61,413 nt of DNA from Bradyrhizobium oropedii (GTDB taxonomy: Bacteria > Pseudomonadota > Alphaproteobacteria > Rhizobiales > Xanthobacteraceae). Both the position numbers and the translations under genes were made by a program. Below are positions 22,444 to 30,331 of the stretch, piece after piece. Positions within the stretch are counted from its first letter, which is position 1; the number at the start of each line of letters is the position of its first letter. Location of the stretch: the NCBI RefSeq assembly GCF_020889685.1, contig NZ_JACMYO010000016.1:10001-71413 (forward strand), written 5' to 3'. The notes beneath the pieces are model-generated. The model did no database searches. It saw only the letters and a program-made list of their open reading frames with translations, and had not been told where the DNA came from.

Positions 22444-23376
22444 GTGACCACGGCTCCACTCTTCAACCGCATCGCGCTGATCGGGTTCGGCCTGATCGGC
22501 GGTTCGATCGCGCGCGGCGCGCGCGCGCAAGGCCTGGTCGGTGAGATCGTGACCACCGCCCGCTCGGAGAAGACCCGCGCGCGCGTCGCCGAGTTCGGCA
22601 TCGTCGACCGCGTCGTCGAGACCAGTATCGAGGCGGTCAGGGATGCCGATCTCGTCATCCTCTGCATCCCGGTCGGCGCCTGCGGTCCGGTCGCGGCCGA
22701 GATCGCCGCGCATCTGAAGCCCGGCGCCATCATCTCCGACGTCGGTTCGGTGAAGGGCGCCGTCGTCAAGGACATGGCGCCGCATCTGCCGAAGACGGCG
22801 CACTTCGTGCCGGCGCATCCGGTGGCCGGCACTGAGCATTCGGGTCCCGATTCCGGCTTCGCCGAACTCTTCATCAACCGCTGGTGCATCCTGACGCCGC
22901 CCGAAGGCACGGATCCCGCCGCGACCGACCGGCTGCGCGCGTTCTGGGCCGCGCTCGGCGCCAAGGTCGAGATCATGACGCCGGACCATCATGACCTCGT
23001 GCTCGCGATCACCAGCCATCTGCCACATCTGATCGCCTACACCATCGTCGGCACCGCCGACGAGCTGGCGCAGGTGACGGAATCCGAGGTCATCAAATTC
23101 TCCGCCGGCGGCTTCCGCGACTTCACTCGCATCGCAGCGTCGGATCCGACGATGTGGCGCGACGTGTTCCTCGCCAACAAGGACGCCGTGCTCGAGATGC
23201 TCGGCACCTTCACCGAGGATCTGTCGAAGCTCACCCGCGCGATCCGGCGCGGCGACGGCGAAGCGCTGTTCGACCACTTCACCCGCACCCGCGCCATCCG
23301 CCGCGGCATCGTCGAGATCGGCCAGGACTCCGCCGCGCCCGACTTCGGCCGCCCGCATGCGAATTTGAAGAAGTAG
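22444..23376 (+). CDS. tyrC: Prephenate/arogenate dehydrogenase TyrC
   Basis: A 310-residue NAD(P)-dependent dehydrogenase for tyrosine synthesis. The Rossmann motif is GFGLIGGSIARG (about 13-24), and the conserved catalytic region HPVAGTEHSGPDSG (about 125) is present. No ACT or chorismate mutase domain is fused. The start GTG 22444 lies 4 bp after the hisC stop, so the two are translationally linked; in-frame codons further upstream lie inside hisC. Confidence 0.94.
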   Translation: MTTAPLFNRIALIGFGLIGGSIARGARAQGLVGEIVTTARSEKTRARVAEFGIVDRVVETSIEAVRDADLVILCIPVGACGPVAAEIAAHLKPGAIISDVGSVKGAVVKDMAPHLPKTAHFVPAHPVAGTEHSGPDSGFAELFINRWCILTPPEGTDPAATDRLRAFWAALGAKVEIMTPDHHDLVLAITSHLPHLIAYTIVGTADELAQVTESEVIKFSAGGFRDFTRIAASDPTMWRDVFLANKDAVLEMLGTFTEDLSKLTRAIRRGDGEALFDHFTRTRAIRRGIVEIGQDSAAPDFGRPHANLKK

Positions 23377-23708
23377 GCGGGCTGAAGACGTAGCGGGGAT
23401 TGAGCCCACATACGCGCCGTCGTCCCTGCGAAAGCAGGGACCCATACTCCGCGGCGAATGTGGTTGAAGCGACTCGTCGTTCCAGCATCGCATAGCAATC
23501 GGCATTTGTGGTTATGGGTCCCTGCTTTCGCAGGGACGACACCGAGGATAGCGCTCGATGCACAACTTCAAACATCTTGTTCGGTGCCATCGCCCGGTCA
23601 GGTGTTCGGGCCGGGCGATGACAGCTGGGGCCGGGGGCACAGCGTCGCGTTCTTGCGACATGTATGGGCAGCCCGCAGGGTTGAACCCGGAATGACGAGA
23701 AGAGATGT
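23377..23708. repeat. Intergenic region with paired palindromic repeats
   Basis: This 332-bp gap holds no gene. Two inverted copies of a short element, 23416-23446 and 23512-23543, each contain GTCCCTGCGAAAGCAGGGAC or its complement (8-bp stem with GAAA loop) and can also pair with each other. A separate hairpin lies at 23588-23620 (CATCGCCCGG/CCGGGCGATG). Related elements occur near 42.9, 46.2 and 47.4 kb. Confidence 0.8.
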
Positions 23709-24698
23709 CTACGCCGGCGGCAGGCCGAGCGACTGGGCGGCGTCCATCCAGACCGGCAATTCGCGCTGATACAGCGCATTGGTCTCCTTGAAGCCGATCG
23801 CGGGCTCCAGCACGAAGGTGGCGAGCACCTCCTTCACTTTCGGATCGTTGTTGGCGGCGACGCAGAGCTCGGACAGCCGATCGACGATCGGCTGCGGCGT
23901 CGCTTTCGGCAAGGCCCAGCCCGAGAAGCCGCTCACGGTGAAGAATTTCGACGTGGCGCCTTGCTCGGGCAACGTCTTGATCTCGGAAATCGCGCCAACC
24001 TTCTTCGAGTGCACCCCGAAGACGACGCCGCGGCTGCTTTGCAGCACGGTTTGCGCGGCGGTGTAGCTGCCCATCGCGACGTCGAGCGTGCCTTCCGCAA
24101 GCCCGGTCCACATCGGCGCTTCGCCGCGATAGTGGATCGGCTCGATGTTGAGGCCGTATTGCTTGTTGAGCTCGTTGATCGTCATGTGCGGGGCGGAGCC
24201 CGCACTGTAGGTGCCGAAGTTCACGTTGCCGCTGCTTCGCGCATGGGCGACGAAGTCGGCCAGCGACTTGACGCCGAGCTTCGGGCTCGCGACCAGCAGC
24301 AGCCCGGCGCCCGGAATGACGCTGACCAGCGTCAGATCCTTGTCCATGTCGTAGCCGGGGTTCTTCATCATCGCCCGATTCATCACATAGGTCGTCGAGA
24401 TCGAGCACAGGATGGTGTGGCCATCCGGCGCGGCGCGCGCGACCTCGGCGGCGCCGATCGAGCCCGAGGCGCCCGCCTTGTTCTCGATCACGACGGTCTG
24501 CCCGACTTGCCGGGAGATGAACTCGCCAAAGGCGCGCGCCAGCAGGTCGGTCTGCCCGCCCGCGGGGTAGCTGCAGATCATGCGGATCTGGCGCGACGGC
24601 CACCCAGCCTGCGCCGAGGCTCCGCGTGCCAGCCAAGGCATCGCGGCAGAAGCCGCTCCGGCAGCGATGACGTGACGGCGGCTGAATTTTGCTGGCAT
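23709..24698 (-). CDS. Bug-family substrate-binding protein (TctC-like)
   Basis: A 329-residue periplasmic solute-binding protein of the tripartite tricarboxylate transporter (Bug) family. A Tat-type leader (SRRHVIAAGAASAAMPWLARG, split near ASAQ) precedes the typical SRQIRMICSYPAGGQTDLLAR and VIENKAGASGSIGAAEVARA motifs. These bind carboxylates or related small molecules. No TctA or TctB permease gene lies nearby, so this is one of the orphan Bug proteins common in Bradyrhizobium. The RBS is GGGAGG, 4 nt before ATG. Confidence 0.92.
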   Translation of the reverse strand: MPAKFSRRHVIAAGAASAAMPWLARGASAQAGWPSRQIRMICSYPAGGQTDLLARAFGEFISRQVGQTVVIENKAGASGSIGAAEVARAAPDGHTILCSISTTYVMNRAMMKNPGYDMDKDLTLVSVIPGAGLLLVASPKLGVKSLADFVAHARSSGNVNFGTYSAGSAPHMTINELNKQYGLNIEPIHYRGEAPMWTGLAEGTLDVAMGSYTAAQTVLQSSRGVVFGVHSKKVGAISEIKTLPEQGATSKFFTVSGFSGWALPKATPQPIVDRLSELCVAANNDPKVKEVLATFVLEPAIGFKETNALYQRELPVWMDAAQSLGLPPA

Positions 24699-24821
24699 GA
24701 TGTCCCTCCCCGATTTTTCGGCAAGGGTATCGCATCGGGCAGGCTCAGCTACGGGACAGATTGGCGCAGAGGCGCATCGATCGGCACAGGGCGGCTCGGA
24801 CGCGCCGACATCGCCGATCCC

Positions 24822-25331
24822 TCACCGTTTCATCCGTTGATCCCGGATCGGTCCCGCCGACGCCACTGCAACCTTCTGCGCCAGCCGCTGACGGCCGGCC
24901 AAACCGGCAATTGCCAGCATGACATCGCCGCCGAACCAGCACGAGCCGAACACGAATTCCCAGGCCCGTGGCGGAATCTCGTCGAACACGATGCCATAGA
25001 CCGACACCAGCGCGGCGAGTGCAGCGAGAAAGATGCCGCCGGCGCTCAGAAGCTCGACGGCGTCGATGCGCCCTGTCACGCGCACCGTCGGCTTCGGAAT
25101 ATCGATGCCGAGATAGAAGCCGACGGCGCCGACCACGATCGTCGTCGCGATGAAGGCAAGTGTACCGAAGAAAGCGATGTGGCCCTTCGCGAGCTGAGCG
25201 GCGACGAAGGTGCCGCCCATGGCACCGGCCATCGCCAGCCCGGTTCGCTGCAGCACATGCGCGGCGCGGCTGACCATCATCAGTTCGCGAGCGATCACGG
25301 CCCTCCCCTTCGGTCTGCTCACGATCCTCAT
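24822..25331 (-). CDS. Hypothetical integral membrane protein (169 aa)
   Basis: I do not recognise a family. The 169-residue product has about four hydrophobic segments (near 28-45, 52-75, 92-112, 125-145) and a basic N-terminus and C-terminus, suggesting an inner-membrane protein with both ends in the cytoplasm. AAAGGAGA lies 7 nt before the ATG. It sits between a Bug-type binding protein and a porin gene, all on the minus strand; a shared transport role is possible but not shown by sequence. Confidence 0.75.
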   Translation of the reverse strand: MRIVSRPKGRAVIARELMMVSRAAHVLQRTGLAMAGAMGGTFVAAQLAKGHIAFFGTLAFIATTIVVGAVGFYLGIDIPKPTVRVTGRIDAVELLSAGGIFLAALAALVSVYGIVFDEIPPRAWEFVFGSCWFGGDVMLAIAGLAGRQRLAQKVAVASAGPIRDQRMKR

Positions 25332-25371
25332 CTGCTGTCTCCTTTACCGGCTCTGCTCCCTCTCTCCGTTC

Positions 25372-26946
25372 CTACGGGGAGAACGGGTAGTAGCGGATCT
25401 GCGACATGATGATGTGGTCGTCGGTCCTCGGCGCGCCGCCGACACCGGCGAAGGCGAAGCGCTGGTTGTAGGAGTACTGGACGCCGGCCTTGATCGCACC
25501 GTAGTCGCCCTTGAAGATCGTGTCGTAGAAGCCGGCGGTATACTGCCTGACCTCCGAGGTGTTGCCGTTACAGGTCGCCGCCGGCGAATTCTCGATGTTG
25601 CAGCCGAGATTGTTGTAGAGCGGATTGCCGTAGCCGAATGGCACCGTGCCGACATTGGAGAACGTCGCCTTGGTCTTCTCGAGGCCGGCATAGGCGTAGA
25701 GATCGAGCGACGGCGTCGTGTGCCAGACCGTGCCGAGCAGGAAGGCCGTGATCGGCAGCGGCTGGATCGTGCCGTCCTGGCGCAGCGTTGCATCCGGGAA
25801 CGGCGTCGCGGTGAACCGGCCGAGCGCACCGTGGGACGCAGAGCCCTGCAGCTCCAGCAGCTTCGGCACGATCTCCGCCGAGAAATGCCCGCCGAAGCTC
25901 ACCGTGTTGACGTCGTGGTTGGCGAAGTTGAAGCGATCGTAGAAGTCGCGATACATCGCCCAGCCCTCGACATGTACCTTGTAGGGCCCGAGCCGCGGAT
26001 CCCACGCGCCCTTCACGGTGAAATCAGGCACGTGGTTGAGGCTGACATTGTTGGCGTTGTTGAAGAAGCTGCCGCCCGGACCGGTGAGGTTGACCAGCAC
26101 GTTCGGATTGAGCACGCCCTGCGGCCCGACCGCAGGCGTGCCGACCAGCGGCGTGTTGCCGCCGAAGAACGAGGTCTGCGGGTTTTCCGCCGAGACCGCG
26201 AGCTTGACCTCGGGCCCGATATCCTGCCAGACGCGAATGCCGGGCTGCCGCGCCGCAAGGAAGCCGGGCACCGATTCGAAATCGATCACGCCGGGTGCAT
26301 CGACCCCACGCGGATCGATGCCGGCCTTGCTCGGCGCGTTCAACGACCAGCTCTGGCCGGCGAGGACGTGCAGGCCGAGATCAGTGCGATCGATCTCGAC
26401 GCTGGCCTGCCGCAGCCGCGGATTGAAGGAGTTGGTCGCGACCGAATTCGCCGTCTGCGCCGCGCCTTCGAAGTCGAGTTCGCCGTAGCCGGCGACACGG
26501 GTGTTGGCGAACACCTCGGCTTCCGCAAGCACCGAGAAGCGGGTCTGCCGCGCCGAGAAGCGCGACTCGCCGGTATTGAAATTCTTGCTCTGCGGGAACG
26601 GAATGAAGGCGTAGACCGAGCCGGTGTCGGACGCGAGATTGCGGGTGCGATAGATGCCGGTGAGGTCGACCCAGCCGCCGAAGGTGAAGGTGACGCCCTT
26701 GTAGCAGAGCTTGCCCGATGCGCAGGGATCGAACGGCACCGGCGCCTTCGCGGCCATCTGCGTATGCTGCATTGCGCTCTGTTTGGCGGCCAGCGCCTCC
26801 TCCTTGCGCGCCTGCACCTCCATTTTCTGTTCCAGCTGCTTGAGACGTGCCTTCAACGCACGCAGCTCGGACGCATCGTCCTCCGCCAGCACCGGACCTG
26901 CCGACAGCAGCATGCTGCCGAGCAGAATTCCCCCGAGAATTCGCAT
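25372..26946 (-). CDS. DcaP-like outer-membrane porin
   Basis: A 524-residue outer-membrane protein. ATG 26946 is chosen because GGAGG lies 5 nt before it. The signal peptide is about residues 1-19 (ILGGILLGSMLLSAGPVLA), followed by a coiled coil (about 24-62, LRALKARLKQLEQKMEVQ). The beta-barrel begins with TFTFGGWVDLTGIYRT and contains FSARQTRFSVLAEAE and FNPRLRQASVEID, a pattern of DcaP-type porins for dicarboxylates. It ends in an aromatic-rich strand (IRYYPFSP). Together with the Bug protein it could admit carboxylates. Confidence 0.82.
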   Translation of the reverse strand: MRILGGILLGSMLLSAGPVLAEDDASELRALKARLKQLEQKMEVQARKEEALAAKQSAMQHTQMAAKAPVPFDPCASGKLCYKGVTFTFGGWVDLTGIYRTRNLASDTGSVYAFIPFPQSKNFNTGESRFSARQTRFSVLAEAEVFANTRVAGYGELDFEGAAQTANSVATNSFNPRLRQASVEIDRTDLGLHVLAGQSWSLNAPSKAGIDPRGVDAPGVIDFESVPGFLAARQPGIRVWQDIGPEVKLAVSAENPQTSFFGGNTPLVGTPAVGPQGVLNPNVLVNLTGPGGSFFNNANNVSLNHVPDFTVKGAWDPRLGPYKVHVEGWAMYRDFYDRFNFANHDVNTVSFGGHFSAEIVPKLLELQGSASHGALGRFTATPFPDATLRQDGTIQPLPITAFLLGTVWHTTPSLDLYAYAGLEKTKATFSNVGTVPFGYGNPLYNNLGCNIENSPAATCNGNTSEVRQYTAGFYDTIFKGDYGAIKAGVQYSYNQRFAFAGVGGAPRTDDHIIMSQIRYYPFSP

Positions 26947-27249
26947 CGCTTCCTCCACACGAGGTTGGTTCCTCAGGCGAGAGAGAGCGGTACTCGGGGA
27001 ATGATATTCGCGGCGACCCGCATTATTGCGGTCACGTTTTTCTCATCGCGACCGCGGGAATAGATTGCCACGACGCACGATATCGCGCGCGAGGGAGTGG
27101 TGAGTGCGTCCGGTGCGTAGGGCGGATCAGCGTCAGCGCAATCCGCCGCACGGCCGATGCGTAACAACACCGGTTGCGAGATCGAATTGTCGGTACGGGC
27201 AGTTGCTTTCAGTCTGCCACGGACATTCTACGGACCAAAGGACAGCAAC
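26947..27249. other. Intergenic region upstream of porin and monooxygenase genes
   Basis: This 303-bp divergent region has no gene. It contains a copy of the GTAGGGCGGAT repeat at 27117-27156. No convincing promoter could be assigned for either flanking gene. Confidence 0.5.
27117..27156. repeat. Short palindromic repeat (GTAGGGCGGAT family), copy 1
   Basis: GTAGGGCGGATCAGCGTCAG followed by GCAATCCGCC forms an imperfect hairpin (GGCGGAT/ATCCGCC). Related copies lie at 27578-27613 and 28152-28187, so all three occur within 1.1 kb around two small enzyme genes. Confidence 0.7.
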
Positions 27250-27570
27250 ATGATCGGTGAAATCATTGTGGTCGGCGACCTGAAGTTGCGCGGTGACGCA
27301 GCTCTGGACGAATACAACCGGCTGGGCGAACGCATGTACGACATCGTCAGCCGCCTTCCGGGATTCTTGTCGGTCAAATCGTTCAAGGCAGAGGATGGCG
27401 AGGAGCTCACCTTGTTTCGCTTTGCTTCGGAGCAAGCGCTCGAGGCCTGGCGCAATCATCCGGACCATGTCGAAACCATGAAGCGAGGACATGCCGAATT
27501 CTACGCCAGCGGCTTCCTGCAAATCTGCAAGGTGATCCGCGAAGTCGGTCCGTTTGAGCATTCCCGATGA
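27250..27570 (+). CDS. Antibiotic biosynthesis monooxygenase-fold protein
   Basis: A 106-residue protein of the ABM/dimeric alpha-beta-barrel type. It starts MIGEIIVVGDLKLRGDAALD and contains LPGFLSVKSFKAEDGEELTLFRF and the typical W(R/K)NHPDH segment (EAWRNHPDHVETMKRGHAEF). Such small ferredoxin-like proteins oxidise quinones or degrade haem, or act in stress. The start ATG 27250 has AAAGGA 8 nt upstream; an upstream in-frame start would add residues unlike the family. Confidence 0.85.
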   Translation: MIGEIIVVGDLKLRGDAALDEYNRLGERMYDIVSRLPGFLSVKSFKAEDGEELTLFRFASEQALEAWRNHPDHVETMKRGHAEFYASGFLQICKVIREVGPFEHSR

Positions 27571-27577
27571 CGAACGA

Positions 27578-27613
27578 TGGCGGACTACGCCTTAGGGCTC
27601 ATCCGCCCTACGA
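27578..27613. repeat. GTAGGGCGGAT-family palindrome, copy 2
   Basis: GGCGGACTACGCC and GGCTCATCCGCCCTACG form an imperfect hairpin directly after the ABM gene; on the complementary strand it reads CGTAGGGCGGATGAGCC, the same family as copies 1 and 3. It may act as a transcript end. Confidence 0.65.
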
Positions 27614-27724
27614 AGCCTTTCGCGTGAGTTTTTCTCGCGCCATGCGCGAGTTTTGCAGGATTGTCCGACCCCGATTTTGGAGATACGTCGTATTCAGCGC
27701 AGGCCGTGAACAGGAGCAGGCAAC

Positions 27725-28156
27725 ATGGTGGACGACGCGAGGGTTCGGGCTGGCCAGTGCCATTGCGGTGCGGTGCGTTTCGAGGCAGCGCTCAGCGACG
27801 GCTTCAATTCGATCCGCCGCTGCACCTGCTCCTACTGCCGGATGCGCGGCGCCGTCGTCGCCATGGCGGAAATGGGCGGAATCAGGTTCCTGCAAGGCGA
27901 AGATATGCTGACAAGCTACCGCTTCCATACCGGATCGGCGCAGCACTTCTTCTGTTCCCGTTGCGGCATCTACACCCATCATCAGCGGCGATCCGACCAG
28001 AACCTCTATGCCGTCAACGTGGCCTGCCTGGACGGCATAAGCCCGTTCGACTTCCCCGAGGTGCCGGTCATGGACGGTGTCAACCACACCAACGACACCG
28101 GCAAGCCGACGCGCCGCGCCGGCACACTCCGCTTCATCCCGGCTGACGATGCGTAG
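27725..28156 (+). CDS. GFA family protein (zinc-binding, Gfa/Mss4 fold)
   Basis: A 143-residue protein of the glutathione-dependent formaldehyde-activating (GFA) family. Zinc-binding cysteines are in QCHCGAVRFE (11-20), RRCTCSYCRMRG (about 31-42) and FFCSRCGIYTHH (about 75-86). Some members catalyse formaldehyde-glutathione adduct formation, though that activity has been questioned; specificity here is open. AGGAG lies 9 nt upstream of the ATG. It is bracketed by repeat copies. Confidence 0.9.
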   Translation: MVDDARVRAGQCHCGAVRFEAALSDGFNSIRRCTCSYCRMRGAVVAMAEMGGIRFLQGEDMLTSYRFHTGSAQHFFCSRCGIYTHHQRRSDQNLYAVNVACLDGISPFDFPEVPVMDGVNHTNDTGKPTRRAGTLRFIPADDA

Positions 28157-28187
28157 GGCGGATTACGCTAACGTTAATCCGCCGTAC
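28152..28187. repeat. GTAGGGCGGAT-family palindrome, copy 3
   Basis: GTAGGGCGGATTACGCTAAC followed by GTTAATCCGCCGTAC gives a hairpin with GGCGGATTA/TAATCCGCC arms, starting inside the stop codon region of the GFA gene. Confidence 0.75.
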
Positions 28188-28203
28188 AATGCTCGTTGGC
28201 TTC

Positions 28204-28289
28204 GTCATTGCGAGGAGCGATAGCGACGAAGCAATCCATGCTTCCGCATATGCGGCGCAATGGATTGCTTCGCTTCGCTCGCAATGACG
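28204..28289. repeat. Long inverted repeat (GTCATTGCGAGG family), copy 1
   Basis: GTCATTGCGAGGAGCGATAG is followed by CGACGAAGCAATCCA; after a short centre come TGGATTGCTTCG and CTTCGCTCGCAATGAC. The arms pair over most of their length. A near-identical element lies at 51522-51603, 23 kb away. It sits between the convergent GFA and DUF2125 genes. Confidence 0.85.
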
Positions 28290-28296
28290 GATGCTT

Positions 28297-29484
28297 TCAG
28301 AACAGCGGCGGGATCTGCGCGACTTTCAGCGGCCCCAAAAACACCGCGCCGTCGGCGAAGCGCAACGGGAAGCTACGCGCCTTCTTGCCTTCGAGCGTGG
28401 CCTCGGTGCCGAGCGAATTGATGCCGGCGGAAATGCCGGCATTGGCGTTCTGCTTGATCACCTTGCCGAGGCCGGGGATCGCGCGATCCAGCGCGCCGAA
28501 GAGATTGCTGAGGTCCTGGCTCTTCACGCCCGGCGCGACGCGATCGAGCGTCGACTGCGGCACGCCCTCCTCCAGCATCTTGTCGATGCCGAGCGCGGGG
28601 ATGACGCGATCGAGGCCGGCGACCGTCATCTGCAATTCGCCGTCGATGCGGCCTTGCGCGTTCAGGCGCAGCGTGCCGGCCGCGACCGACAGCACGTCGC
28701 CCTGCTCGATCCGCGACTGCTGGATCTCGACGCTGCCGCCGGCCGCCTGGATCTCGCGGAAACGATCCGGCCACGGCTTCGGCGAGAAATCCTTCAACCC
28801 GTTCAGCCGCGCATGGATGTCGGCGTTGAACGGCTGGGTCAGCAGCGGATGCACCTCCTGCAATGTGCCGCCTGATATTTGCAGCACGGTCTCGATCGCG
28901 GGGCTGTCCGGGGCCGAGCCGTCGACCTGCCTTCCATGCAGCTCGATGTGATTGACGCGCATCAGCGGCGTCGGCGCGAGACCGCCGGTGCGGTCGATGG
29001 CGAGATTGTCGAACACCAGCGAGGCGCGCTGCGGCACCGCCGGCAGACCGACCACGCTGCTGCGCCCGAGGCTCCAGTTCACCGACAGCGTGGGCTGCGC
29101 GTTGCGCTCGGCGACCGTGGCCGGGCCCTTGAACTCCGCGATCACAAGCTTGGGATCATAGACCTGCGCCACCACCAGGATCTCGGCGAGCCGCGCCACG
29201 AACGCCATCTGCGGCGAAGCGGTCTGCGACACCAGCATCACGCTCGGATCGGTACAGCGGACCTCGAATCGGAACGGGTAGCCCGCCACCGAACGGTTGC
29301 CGCAATCATAGACCCGGCCGGCCTTCGCCTCCTGGGCGCGCCAGGCGTCGGCCTGCACGCCGACCTGGGAAGCTGCGAAGAACCAGAAGCCGCTCCACGC
29401 GACCGCGGCGATCAGGACCGCGACGGGGACGGCATAGAGGCCGAAGCGCGAGCGGCGGCGGGGGGCGGAGGTCAAATCGGACAT
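28297..29484 (-). CDS. DUF2125 domain-containing membrane-anchored protein
   Basis: A 395-residue protein with one N-terminal membrane anchor (about 16-38, LYAVPVAVLIAAVAWSGFWF) and a periplasmic DUF2125 domain (about 45-390) containing CGNRSVAGYPFRFEVRCTDP, the family hallmark with two cysteines likely to form a disulfide. Function unknown; the fold resembles AsmA-like/lipid-transfer beta-taco proteins. Start ATG 29484 (MSDLTSAPRRR) is preferred over upstream codons that precede the anchor without a ribosome binding site. Confidence 0.88.
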   Translation of the reverse strand: MSDLTSAPRRRSRFGLYAVPVAVLIAAVAWSGFWFFAASQVGVQADAWRAQEAKAGRVYDCGNRSVAGYPFRFEVRCTDPSVMLVSQTASPQMAFVARLAEILVVAQVYDPKLVIAEFKGPATVAERNAQPTLSVNWSLGRSSVVGLPAVPQRASLVFDNLAIDRTGGLAPTPLMRVNHIELHGRQVDGSAPDSPAIETVLQISGGTLQEVHPLLTQPFNADIHARLNGLKDFSPKPWPDRFREIQAAGGSVEIQQSRIEQGDVLSVAAGTLRLNAQGRIDGELQMTVAGLDRVIPALGIDKMLEEGVPQSTLDRVAPGVKSQDLSNLFGALDRAIPGLGKVIKQNANAGISAGINSLGTEATLEGKKARSFPLRFADGAVFLGPLKVAQIPPLF

Positions 29485-29625
29485 GCAGGTCCTTTGGCGG
29501 GCGAATTTGTCAAATCTAAGCGGCCGCAAGCGAAGGGCAACCCCTGCGCAACTCCTGCGCAACTCTTGGAAACATCACGGAATTTGCTTCGCTTCGACTC
29601 GTTGTTCTGCTAGCCCATCTGCGCG

Positions 29626-30231
29626 ATGTCAGCAAATCCCCCCCATTCCGAAACCGACGGCGACCTCTGGGTGTTCGGCTACGGCTCGCTGATGTGGAAG
29701 CCGGGCTTCGAGTATCTCGAGCAGGTGCCGGCACGGCTGATCGGCGAGCATCGCGCGCTCTGCGTCTATTCGTTCGACCACCGCGGCACGCCGGAGAAGC
29801 CGGGCCTGGTGCTCGGGCTCGACCGCGGCGGCGCCTGCCGCGGCATCGCATTCCGCGTCGCCGCGCGCCTGCGCCACGACACCATCGCCTATTTGCGGGC
29901 ACGCGAGCAGACCACCAACGTCTATCGCGAGGTGATGCGCTCGGTGTGGCTGGAGAACGCGACGCGCGATCGCGTCTCTGCGCTGGCCTATGTGGTCGAT
30001 CGCGGCCATGTGCAATATGCCGGACGGCTGTCGCTCTCGGAGCAGCAGCGCCTGGTGCAGCAGGGCCATGGCCGCTCCGGCAACAACCGCGACTATGTGC
30101 TCTCGACCGTTGCCTCGATCGAGAAGCAGGGCTTTCGCGACACCCAGCTGCATCAGCTTGCGACGATGCTGCACGATTCAGGCTCGCTGCACCGGGATGC
30201 GCGTGCGGCTGGCGGGATCGATCCAGCCTGA
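29626..30231 (+). CDS. ChaC-like gamma-glutamylcyclotransferase
   Basis: A 201-residue enzyme of the ChaC/GGCT family, which splits glutathione to 5-oxoproline and Cys-Gly. The signature VFGYGSLMWKPGF (about 15-27) forms the substrate pocket. The conserved acid is expected in the YLRAREQTTNVYRE segment (about 85-100), where Glu is present (REQ). The product is cytosolic, without a signal peptide. It lies upstream of and in the same direction as the TPR-caspase gene, 100 bp away. Confidence 0.92.
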   Translation: MSANPPHSETDGDLWVFGYGSLMWKPGFEYLEQVPARLIGEHRALCVYSFDHRGTPEKPGLVLGLDRGGACRGIAFRVAARLRHDTIAYLRAREQTTNVYREVMRSVWLENATRDRVSALAYVVDRGHVQYAGRLSLSEQQRLVQQGHGRSGNNRDYVLSTVASIEKQGFRDTQLHQLATMLHDSGSLHRDARAAGGIDPA

Positions 30232-30331
30232 GTCCGGCCGCGCCGATTGTCGGCGCCGAGGAACCCGGTTCGCGGATTTTTGCCACGGCGCGAACAACAT
30301 TGTGGTCTCAATTTCCGGTCGCTGGAATGGA

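Noticed and set aside
20103..22976. 957-codon minus-strand open frame opposite chorismate mutase, hisC and tyrC
   Set aside because: Shadow of three recognised genes, with His/Arg/Asp-rich low-information sequence and no domain.
23377..23708. CRISPR-like array
   Set aside because: Repeats are few, inverted and variable in spacing, with no cas genes; they are REP-like palindromes.
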